The notes under the pieces are model-generated. The model saw only the letters and a list, made by a program, of their open reading frames with translations, was not told where the DNA came from and searched no databases. A stretch of 64,000 bases of DNA, from the NCBI GenBank assembly GCA_964030785.1, contig OZ034969.1, positions 36,112,601 to 36,176,600 on the forward strand. Reading direction: 5' to 3'. Numbering within the stretch: the stretch's first letter is position 1; the number at the start of each line of letters is the position of its first letter. The position numbers were made by a program, and so were the translations under genes. The stretch is from Siderastrea siderea. Its lineage: Eukaryota > Cnidaria > Anthozoa > Scleractinia > Rhizangiidae. Below are positions 40,001 through 52,000 of the stretch, piece after piece.

Positions 40001-43000
40001 CGCGCCACTTTTTCAACCGATCAGAAGTAAAACTAAAAGCAATCATCGCGACTTGATCGCACACGTTTTCTCGCGCTTGGCACCGGTTACATGTATTTGC
40101 TTGGTGTTCTGGGGTAATCCCTTTGGTTTTGGCTCCACGATTGAAAAGCGTTCTATATTACAACACATAGCCAACTTCCGCAAACGAATACGTTTACTAA
40201 CTGAGATTATCAATAATTTCTATCTAATGAGATGTTCGTATTTAGACACAATGTAATGAAATGTGTTGAGAGGCAGGAAACGGATTTACTGATAAATGTT
40301 GACGCAACGCATAATAGGAATGCATGTCATGATTTTGTTTTGTATTTTAATGGTTTAAATATTCAGGTATGACAGTAAATGTTGACGCAACGCATAATAG
40401 GAATGCATGTCATGATTTTGTTTTGTATTTTAATGGTTTAAATATTCAGGTATGACAGTACAACATTAACATAAACCACCTTCAACCACGCTTATAAAGA
40501 CACACCCCACACACACAACAACATACTTGCGATGAATACAAGATTGATCCCTAAGCAGAGCCATTGCTTTTCGTCTTGATTTTATTGCAGTGCTTGGTCT
40601 ACAGAAGGTGTGAGGACAGTGAAAATCAACGACACGCACGCTACCTGCCATTCAATGCACTTGATCAGTTTTGCTATGCTCACGCAATTCAAAGAAATCG
40701 AGGTACTTGCATTTTTAAGTCCACACACACACAAAAACTAATATTTACATTAAAAAAGATATATCCACTTGATCCCTTTCTTATCCCAATTTAGATTGGG
40801 GATTTTACTTTCAAGAGGGACGCAGTTCCAACGACGGTGCCCGCGGCCCTTTCGCCATAAATACGATAGCTGAGATATGACAATATAACATACCTAAGTG
40901 TACAGATATTCATTGTTTTAATCTGTAAAACTACGCTTGAAGATCAGTATTTCTGTTTAATTCTGTTTTAGGCAGTTCAGACGTGCAATTTATTTCATAA
41001 ATTCATCACCACATTTTCCATTGTTGTCGTTTTATAGGTGGTCGGAGTGTAATATTACTATTGTGAAACCAGAAATCCCCCAAAATCCGCCATCTTGGAA
41101 ATGCCATCTTATGCTGCAAATATTGTTATAAAGTAATGTTAAATAACGCGAAGTTAAGGCCATCGTTTGAAAATGGACAAACACTTTAAAGCTTCCAAAT
41201 TGTAACTTAGAGGGTCTGAATATTTTCCTTTGTCCCATAACAAGGGAATTACGTCAGCCTTAAGTCAAGTCAAATTCCAACATGCATTCATAGCTAGTTA
41301 ACTGAAAAGTTGAAAAGTAACCACGCGTCCAAATCCTCTTTACTTTATTAACACATCACTTTTTATTTGTGTTGGCATTAACTATTATCCTGTACTAATC
41401 CATTTTTGCAGATCACTAAAGATGACAAAATTGCCCTTAGTATTATAACCTACATAGGCTGTGGACTGTCCATCGTCTGCCTATTTGTAACACTACTGGT
41501 ATACCTAGCGTTCGAGTAAGTATCTCTCAATTTTCCTTTGAAATTCATGAAACCCTTACATTTTACGTACTTAACAATTATTCGCCGAAGGCGAAGTGAA
41601 TATTGTGGAATAATCCCCGAGACGAATTCGAGGGGATTATTCCACATTTGTATAATTTTAATGCTATATTCACGGCGCTACCTGGTGAATATAACATTTT
41701 AAGGCGCGGCTGCTAAGTTAAGTTACTTTTTTCGTGTGTTGTTTGTCAAGTTTTTTTTTACTTTTTGATGTCCACGTCTCAAAATTGTACTAGCAAATAT
41801 TGTACTATTGAATATTGTGCTTGTAAATATTGGCGGATATTTGCATTCGCCAATATTTACTTTGCCTTCGGCGAATAATTGTTAAATATTCGCTGAGCTC
41901 GAGGGGAATAATTGTTTTAGTATTGGGAAGTGAATCGTATGTTTGCAGGGTGACTTAAAGTAGTCTTAAAAGTATTAAATTACTTTAAAATATTAAATTC
42001 CTATTTTCTAGAACACTTGCCACCGAGAGACATAAAATTCATATGAGCTTATCCTTTGCTCTTCTGTTGGCTCAGTCGCTGTTCCTCTCCGCTATTAATG
42101 CTGTGAAATACAAGGTACTTATGAACAGTAATCTGCGTTCCAAACTGATGTTAGGGGCTTAATTAAAGGTCCAGTAGTATTTCGTGTACACACCTCATTC
42201 AGACTTTCATAAGACCTTCAGTTCCATTACTTTGAAGCTGGCTCCTTATTTTCACTCACTTTCGCTTTGCGATTTATACAACACAGTCCAACCTCCTTGT
42301 GTGATCACCTTTCGTAAGCGACCACCTCCCTTAAGCGACCACATTTCCAACGTTTTGGGCTGATTACTTTCTATTGTTTTTAACCTCTCGTCAGTGGCCA
42401 CTTAAGGTACATGACCCGATCTTACCATGGGCGCAATGAAAGAAATAATGCGACAGCGCACAGCCTATTTTATGTAGCCGACAATTTGTAAATCGTTTCG
42501 ACCACTTTTACTACCCTCCCTGTTCGCCTTCTTGTGTGATTTTTTCTAAGTGTCTTGCAAATCGACTTTTCAGTTAGTCGAATCGACTACACAACGGACG
42601 ATTGGAGTCGAATCGACCACTTTTGCTACCCTCCCTGTTCGCCTTCTAGTGTGATTTTTTCTAAGTGTCTTGCTAATCGACTTCCGGTTATCGAACCGAC
42701 CACACAACGGACGGTTCGAGTCGATTCGAGACGAATTGTCACTACCTTAGACGAATCGAGTCAGTTTGGGTGTATTCTAAAGAAACAACACGAGTCCAAC
42801 GAGCTAACCACTACACCACCGCACCCCTCCCTAGTGCTACTTTGTATATGTAACGCTAAAAAAGAAAACATGAAATGTTTTACGAATTCTAAGCCGACAA
42901 ACCAGATCTTATGAATTCTTTTTCTCTAGATTCTTTGTAGCGTCTTGGCAGTATGCCTGCATTACTTGTTCTCAGCGGCATTCGTGTGGATGTGCATAGA

Positions 43001-46000
43001 GGGGTTTCATCTTTACGTCATGATTGTCAGCGTGTTTCGTGCTGACAACGTGAGAATGAAATACTACTACTTGATTGGCTGGGGTAAGTGTACCTTCTGC
43101 TTTGTGGATTGTCATGATTTATTTCAGGTCATTTGATGCAACTATTTTAAAGGCTTTTTTATGTTTTTCTAATATGAAGGCTCAGTATAAAAGCTAAGGG
43201 GCTTCAAAAAAAAAAGCATGGGTCAATTTTGTCAATCATAAGTGACCAAAATGATAGTTTTCTTTGATATTTGTTTTGATATTTCGGGTAATAATTATGG
43301 AAAGTACTCCCATTTTAAGTGCCTAAAACGAAGGAAACTGATAAATATGTCAGATTTTATATAAAGTTTAAATGTAGGAAGGTTTAAATGCAGGAAGCTA
43401 CAAAAAAGAATATTTGGAAGAACATTACCACTAATTGAATGTCATGTATACTTTAATAGAAAACCCACGAAATCCAAACTCCCTCCTCAATTTATATGTA
43501 TAAAATTGTAGTATTACAATAATCCTTGTAACTTGAATGTGGCTGATAGTACAAATAGTATTGTAAGAGTCTACACTAACCTTCATATTCAAAATTAAGA
43601 TGCAAATCTAATTGTGCCTACTAAACACTTCATAGGCGGCCATTTTATCGTTACCGAGTTCACTCCTGGACGTATCTCTGCACGTTACGACCACAGAGAG
43701 GACATCTAGGAAGTTTTTAGGTCGTTCGTTTTGTCCGGCCACGAACAAAACAACGAGGTGACAATTACAACTTTTTAACAAGCAGTCGTACAATATCGAA
43801 ATACATAAACTTGAACTGTGTTTTGAGCCAAACACAACGTTTTGTAATAAAAGATTTTAAAAAAAGGGCAATCCATTTTTAGGTGCTCCTGTCATTATCG
43901 TTGGAGTAGCAGCCTCAGTCCACCCCAAAGGATATGGGACAGGCAAAATGTACGTATGTCACGAGTCCAGTGACTGTTAGTGCAAGTCGTTTATCTAGGC
44001 CAGGTACCTTTGACATTGAAACTTCTTTTGTAATAATTCTTTTCGTCTTCCTACTAGATGTTGGCTCTCCACTGAAGATCATTTTATTTGGGCATTTCTG
44101 GCACCAGTCATTGCAGTAATAGTGGTGAGTGGTGTTTTTTTTTCTATATTCCGCATCTCCCAGAATGCCGTGGTACATTCAGGGGTTTTTATAAGTGGCC
44201 CACACGAAATCGAAGTCAATAAAGATACCAGACAGTTATACATTAGAGAAAAGAATGACATGAGAACGACAAGCAGCGTGTACGTTTTGCGAGTTTACCG
44301 CTTCTGTTTCGTACCAGCTAGCATATACCTTTTGTAGATGAGACTAACGGAAAGAATGAGACCTTTGTTGAGCTTGATTTTCCTAAAATAGAACGGGTCG
44401 TTGATTATCGTCTTGTAGGTGGTCTATTTTAGAATTTTGTTTGTTTGGGTAGATATTTCGGGCTAGAATTTTTCTCCGTCAAATTTCTTTTTCCTGAGTT
44501 AACATATGGCTTTGATTTTTTGTTGTGTCAATTCCAAATAATAGATTTAATTGGTCGCAAAATCCAGGTTTCTAACATTTCTACTGACGGTTTAACTTTT
44601 CCTCTTCTAAGAAACTTGCAAAATAACAATAAATCTAACTAGTACTCTTTTCAAAATACCGAAAAGTTAACAGGTTCCCGAGGGACGTCGGCCTCATAGC
44701 TTTCATTTGAATGGTCACACTTTTAAGTGTGTTAGGGTTAATCCATTAATTCCTTAAAAGGAATTAATAGATTCAGAAGTTCACAAATTATTGTTCTATT
44801 CTGGTCGATCTATTTTCAGATCAACTTTGTTGTCCTTGCTGTGGTAATAAAAGTCGTCATCAATTCCGCATCTGCGACTCTGACGCGTGCAGACTATGGA
44901 CAAGTCAAGTGAGCCACTACCGTAAAGTTTCAAAAGTTAAAAGTTTCCTCGTTTTTCCTTTATAAGTCATTTCATATATTGTTATGGCGGCTTTCTAAGG
45001 TAGCTAAAAGGTGGGGGGGGGGGGGGGGGGCGGACGGGGGGATTGTCGTGGTCGTCGTTGTTGTTGTTGAACAAGAGTACAGGTTTCTCATTACCACGTT
45101 CTTTTTATTTGTGAGGTCACGGAGTGATCACGTATGGTGAGAATAGAGTGGCCCGGGTACGACATGTAGTAGCGACAAATTTTGTCGATATTTCCAATCC
45201 TTACTGTTCCACTATTCTCAACAGAGCTGGATTAAAAAGCATAGCTCTCTTGTTACCTTTACTTGGATTATCGTGGGTTTTTGGACTGCTGACCATGAAC
45301 ACGAGGACGATAGTCTTTCAGTACATCTTTGCTATTTCTAACGCATTTCAGGTAATTACAATCAGTTAACTAACGTAGAAGAAGCGCTGTTGAACCGATG
45401 GCAACAGCTACTTGCACCTTACAAACGACTTATCGACGAAAAACACAGACACAAAATAGACCTTACTGAAAAAAAAAACGACAAAATTTGACACAATAGA
45501 CCGAAGATTAATAATAACAAAAGAAGGAACGAAACAATTCACCTTACCTAGCCTCTGGTGACAACTTCTGCACTGGTAGTCGAAGCGTCAGTCACTTAAA
45601 CCAACAACAGTCCTTATACGAGGGCTACACGCACCCAGACGATCGTACTCAAGCTACTTATAAAATAAATAATAATGCAGGGTCCTATTGAGGACGTTCG
45701 CGCTAATTGTTTGTGCGCATCCTTACTGCGCACGTAATTCAAGTCGCAACGTCACCACACGTTTTGCATCGAGCGCGCGCGCTGAGTAAGAAATATTTAA
45801 CAATTATTCGCCGAAGGCGAAGTGAACATCGTGGAATAATCCCCTCATCGAGGAATAATCCCCTCATATTCGCTGAGCCTGAGGAGAGGAGGAGGAGCCT
45901 GAGGGTTTTAGTATAATTGCTGAGGCCCCAGTTGTTCAAAAGTTGGATAGCGCTATCCACCGGATAAATCACTATCCAATGGATAAGCATTAGGGAAACC

Positions 46001-49000
46001 AATTGCGTTATCCAGTGGATAGAGATTTATCCGGTGGATAGCGCTATCCAACTTTTGAACAACTGGGGTCAGGTGATTATCAGAGCAAATGCATTTTCTT
46101 TTTTCTTTTCTTCAGAGACATCGAAAATCGCACAGTGGCCATTTTGAAAATTAGTGCTTCAGTATTATAATCACCTCGCGCGGGGTGATTATAGCAAGAT
46201 ATGACGTAACCCTCGACCAATCGGTGCGCGCACTTCTCTATAATCACCTGAGCAATTACACTAAAGACAAATACAGTGGTCGTGGATATTTTTATATCTA
46301 TAAAAGTGCTTAACTCTCCTAAATTCAGGGTGACCCCATTCTTTTTTTTTTTCGATAAATCACTTTCTTTACTGGTTCTCTACATTTTGTTCAAAAACAA
46401 AAAAGTTCTTAACCTGGGAAGTTTTAATTTTATTGCTATTTCTACTCAAATACTATCGAAGTTTTCTACAAATGCAGGTATACATGACTTACAAATTATC
46501 CTTCCGTGTGGCTAATTTTACCTGAAGAAACGATATTACCAGCAAAAATGTACTAATTAGGCCTATTTGCAATGAAATCAATAAATCAGCGTTATCTAGA
46601 GTCCTCCACGCAACTTATTTTATTCCTTGTGTTAAGAAAGCCGATTTCGCCTTACATAACCAAATCTTCTAAGAACACGACGTTTCCAATACGCTTTATC
46701 CCTGAAACGAGCACGGTGACCCTTCAATTTTTTTGCTTTTCTGACACGAGTTGGTCGTTATCCAATTGCAGCAAAAGGTTCGAAAAAATCTGAACGTGGG
46801 AAGATTTTGGGTGCGAACGTCCTTAAATTGGACCATGAATTGGTCAATTTTTCTTCCTCATGATCGAAAATTATGCCAGCTAGTTTCCTTTACAAAATCA
46901 GGAACCGGCCAAACTGATTCAACATTTACATTCAAACCCGTTCAACCTGATTGTTCAACTGGGAAAATCGTTTGGGCACCCTGTTGAAAGATATCAAATG
47001 ATTCTAAAGGATGTTTAATGATGTTGAATGGCAATGGACGAAACTTTATTGCCATCGAACAGTCGTGCAACAAAGTTGTATTCTACATTGCTGGATGGTG
47101 TTGAATCCGTTTGACCGAGGCGTTAGCTTTAAACACAAAAATCAGTCTACCAAACATTCCGTTTCTTGTTCTTAATGCTCTTAAGTCAGAATCATTACCT
47201 CGAATTCAGAATGAACATAGTTACGTAGATTGGCGGGCACTTAAGAATTGTAACCTTATTCCAAGCTTGGACTGAATATGTTTTAATGACGTTAAACCCG
47301 GGCGTTCGATCACTGGTTTCGTTACGTAGTCTCTTCATAGGATATTCCATGATAATATTTACTATCAATGAGTACCCCTCTATGAGTCTGAAGGTGCTTT
47401 GGGTCGGACTATTCGGCTTATTCCTTCTAGACGACGATGGAATTAATAAGAAAAGACTTCCATTGTAATCGCTTTTGTCTTAACTTGTTTCAATTTACAG
47501 GGAGTATTTATCTTCTTGGCTCACTGTGTAGGAAGCAGCGAGGTAGGAATTTATGTCAATGTACTTTACATGTTATGTTATGTTATGTTATGTTATGTTA
47601 TGTTATGTTATGTTATGTTATGTTATGTTATGTTTCTTTGCTATTGTTTCTGTTGTTACCGTTGTATCTTCATATGGACAACAAAAGCTGGATTTTTGGC
47701 CCCTTTTTTCTCGTGAAAGTCGACCGTACCGACTGAATTGAGCAAAATTGTTTTAATCAAGTTATTTCAAACGTACTTTCTTGCCACAGGTCCGCTTGGC
47801 GTTCAAACGAATGAGACAAAAACAGCTCTTGTCTCGAGGTTCTGATAATGTATCATCATTTGTAGCGTCGGTAAGTAACGCTGATTGATCTAACTTCAGC
47901 TGATGATCAAAACTTGGCATAAAATTAAAGAGGGGTAGGGGTTTGGGAAGGTAAAAGAGATGGGTAAGAGAATGTGGAAAATATCCAAATAACCCTGAGA
48001 TGACTCTGAGAGTTATGTCCGTGAGTTATCTCCGTGAGACAGAGATAACTCAAGTTAACTTAAGTGAGGTGGAAGCAAGCTGGATCAGCATGGATTACAT
48101 TGGCTAATTTAAGTCAATTTACAGTTACGTATGACCTCCTGCAACCTCTGCTAGGCCTCGCGGCCAAATGTATTCACCATTTCCAGTCAACACCGTTCGA
48201 GGTTGCTGAATTCGGTATGTCAAACACGTTTGGCCACCTCGTTGAATAATCTTAAATGATGCTGAAAGGTGTTGAATGATCTAACAGTGTTGGATGATGA
48301 TGTTCCTTCTGCTTGACCAAGGTTTAACGTGGAACACTGAGAGATTTGCTCAAGAGGTAGCCTTCGGATGTCTGGGTAACGCCTTTGGTAATCGTGTTGT
48401 AGTATCTTACTGTTTGGGCTTTAAATTTCGCATAAATTATGTCTATATAAGTAGCGAACCGAGACAGTTCGCAGAGAGGAACCGATTCGTACAAAAGAAT
48501 TGTTCGGGAGAAGTCGATGTTTCCACAATGTCCTTTTCAAGTGTTTGGTCCTTCTTCTTCACTGTCAGTCCTGCCTTGAAAGCTTTAGAAATGTAGACAA
48601 TACAAAGGGAAAACCAATTCGTTCAAAAGAATTCGCTGCTCTGGAGAAGCCGATGTTTCCCACATCGTCCGTGGTTACTGTCAGTCCTGCCTTGAAAGCT
48701 TTAGACTTGTCAGTCCTGCCTTGAAAGCTTTAGACTTGTGGACAACACAAAGACCCTTCGCAACTATTCGCAAGTTATTACTCATTGTAAAGTCCTCGTC
48801 GCTTCCGTCGCTTTTTAACGCACGGACTACAGATATACCGCAGCAATGAGGAGTGCACAGCAGACTGAGTGGATTTCTTGTTAAACTTTGAATTCTCCAC
48901 GACCTTGAGCAAATTTCCTGTCGTTGTATGCTTCACCGTAGGCGAAAACTGAACAGCACACGTGTTGATCGGTCAATGGAAAATCCGCTGAATTTGTTCA

Positions 49001-52000
49001 TAAATTATCTAGAGTTTTCTTGATGATAGCCAAACGCCTCGATTCTTACAATGACTCCTGTCAAGCAACCACTTATAGCGCGGTCCCTGCTTCCCAGAGA
49101 AACAGTAAAATACTGGAGCACGATTGGCAACGGCGTTCAGCGGACGTCCCTTTTCCGCGTGAAGCAAAGGAAATGAATAGAATAAGAGACAGGCTCTTAG
49201 GAGGAGGCTAACGAGAATGCATTGGATTAGCCTGCGAACGCAGACGTATTTCCGGCTGTCGTTTCTCTCCGCCGAAAATAACGTCTGCGGAACCGAGCCA
49301 CTAAACGATTTCTGTGACGTAAAATTCTTAGCCAATCACAGTTAAGCTCATAAGAATCGCAGAACCACCACGCGAGTAGCCTGCGAGAGCATCGTGCGGA
49401 ACTCACGCAAAAGGTTTTCCCTTTTTTCACAACCACCGAAAGTTAAGGGACTGTTGTACAGGATATCTAACTTCTTCGCTAATTGTTAGGAAACTTGGTT
49501 TCGCCGAGTCAACAGATTGTTTTCATCGAGCGGTAAAATGTACTAGTTGACCGTGAAAATTAATTTTTTCTCAAGGAATATCGCATGGTTGAAGCTCAAA
49601 CAAACGCTGAATTGAAGGTAAAAGTTGCTCTACCGAAATCCCGAATTTAGCCTGCGTAGCAAGCGTTTCCGTAAGGCTTTCCGCACGTTCGAGGCACTTT
49701 TCGCTTGCTACGCAGGCTATGCCGAATTAGATTTTGTGTGATATGAGAATTTACAACGCCAGACTTCACCGTAAACAAATGTTCGCTCGCTCATAAAATA
49801 CACTCCTCCGCCGAAAGCCGTTAACTTAATGCTGTACCGTGAAAATTAATATCTCAGCGAATGTCTACTCTATCCGTACGACTATCGATCTCAATAAACG
49901 AAAAAGTCAAATCAAAGGAACTGCTCTATACGACTACCGAATTATTCCGTTGCCCTAGAGTTTATTTTCCAAGCCAGCGTTGAAAGGGAACACTCGAGTT
50001 TCATTCTATCATGTAATCTGTTTGGCCAACGAGAAAACAAAAGGCGCTGCGTCACAGAAATCGTTTAGTGGCTCGGTTCCGCAGACGTTATTTACGGCGG
50101 AGAGAAACGACAGCCGGAAATACGTCTGCGTTCGCAGGCTAGCATTGGATTTGATTGTGTGGATCAGCTATGTACGTACACTAACTAAGGGTGCGTTTCT
50201 TTGGGAAAATCCGAAAACGGATTTGTGATCCCAGATCTTTGGATTCTTCGACACCAAAGAAACGCAAAATCCGAAAAAGGATTATTTTGTCATGACAAGA
50301 CAGGCTGGAGGCACGCAATATATATGTCAGAACGATATTTCTCTCGTACTGCCCAAGAATTCAACTAGAATGGAATACAAATAATTTATAAACAAGGACA
50401 GTATCTGCAGTAGTTCAAGTGAACTCGCTATTTGCGTTCACAGTTAGCAAAATCTGGTCCCTGAATTACAGAAATGGTACACAAATGAAGTTATCCTGAC
50501 GTGTCAATACTTCTGTCCGGTACTTTTGGAGTATACTTTTCAAATATACGGAACGGAGTAATCACCTGAATTTTCTTTTTCACGAGACCAGTAAATTTGC
50601 ATGTCCCCCAAAGAAACGCGCGGATCATGAATCCTAAAAATCCGGATTTAGATTTGATCTGAAGTATCCACTCGGAGTGTGGATTTTTCATATCACTAAT
50701 CCGTGATTAATCCATTTTCGGATTTAGGTAAAGAAACCCAAAATCCGTTTTTGGATACAAGAATCCGGATTTGGATTTTCCCAAAGAAACGCACCCTAAG
50801 TGTGCTTTTGTCAAGTGAATATCGCGGAGTAAAAAGGTAACGACTTGCCGCATAGAAAGCATAGAGAGTGTTTCACTGGATGTGATTGACTAACATGAGT
50901 ATCGTACTCGGTGTTGTATCCACGTTGATATATATTTTTTTCTTGTGCAGCGAGCGAACTCGCAACCCTTGGCAGCGAGCGTGACAAGGGAAGGCATTCA
51001 AGAAAATAAAAATACAAACGGCATTAAAGGTAACAGCAACTCTACAAAATGTTAGCCTATCCAGATAATAAAAGAAGACCAAGTATTTCAAGATGAAGCA
51101 CAACGCTGTAATTATGTTATGTCATGTTACGTCATGTTATGTTATGTTACGTTACGTTACGTTACGTAACGTTATGTTATGTTATGTTATGTTATGTTGT
51201 TATGTTATGTTATGTTATGTTATGTGATGTTATGTTATGTTATGTTATGTTAATGTTCAGTGAACGTTTTGCCTTCCAGAGAAGATGAGAAATTCATTGC
51301 GAGTTAATCCTAAGAGCAACGTGGTTAAAGCGAAGGTATGATATGTCCCCATATATTGTAAAGTTTAACTTTTTTTCCTTTTTCTGTTTTGTAATAAAGC
51401 TTGTTGTTGTTGACAACATTTTATTATCCAATTACCCAGGTAATAATGCTAGTGAGAAATCCCACCTAGAATTTGTGTAAAATAAAATAGAAAATTATAA
51501 ACTTTAAGGAATCTGAAGGCATCTCAACTAATCAAAGTGTTCTTAGTTTACAAGTATATTATGTTGAAAAAAAAAATACGAAAAAAAAAACAATCAAAAC
51601 GCGGTTTTTTTTCCGATTCCCTCTATGGAAAGATGGTAGCAACATTTTCTCCCCACTCCTCTAACTCAATTTATGATAAATTGATCTTAAAAATCACCAA
51701 AAAAAAAACAACCAAACAAACAAACAAACCAGAAAGGGGAGAGGGTATAGGATTGTTGACGTTAGTTAGTTAGAAATGTCTCAGCAGTTTTGTCTGGCCA
51801 TGTCTTTTTAAAAGTCACGCTTTGTTTAATATTCCTAACGAATGAAAATGGAATAGAAACATATAAATGACTCGAATTTACAAAACCCAGTTCAGTACTA
51901 AGCAGATTGATATTCGAATTTGTCATCACAGTTCGTGCTTGGCGGGTTTATAACGTGTTGGCTGGACTGAAAAAAGAATTCGTTTTATGAAAAATTATTT

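Larger units (their letters stand above)
41412..47542 (+). other. aGPCR exons 15-22: seven-transmembrane domain
   Basis: TM1 is in ITYIGCGLSIVCLFVTLLVY; TM2 in IHMSLSFALLLAQSLFLSA; TM3 in VLAVCLHYLFSAAFVWMCIE then GFHLYVM; TM4 in YYYLIGWGAPVIIVGVAA; ECL2 in KICWLS; TM5 in INFVVLAVVIKVVI; TM6 in LKSIALLLPLLGLSWVFGLL; TM7 in YIFAISNAFQGVFIFLAHCV. C872 (TM3) and C944 (ECL2) should form the conserved disulfide, and W1012 is the TM6 toggle position. The motifs HYLFSAAFVWMCIEG, CWLS and LSWVFGLL are diagnostic of adhesion (class B2) receptors. Confidence 0.94.

Noticed and set aside
42555..42914. 119-codon frame before exon 17
   Set aside because: Produced by a tandem duplication in the intron; no phase-compatible splice sites needed or seen.
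45013..45031. Poly(G) runs here and near 9059, 13681, 20280 and 57438 as functional G-quadruplex sites
   Set aside because: Simple homopolymer tracts prone to length error; no positional link to promoters.
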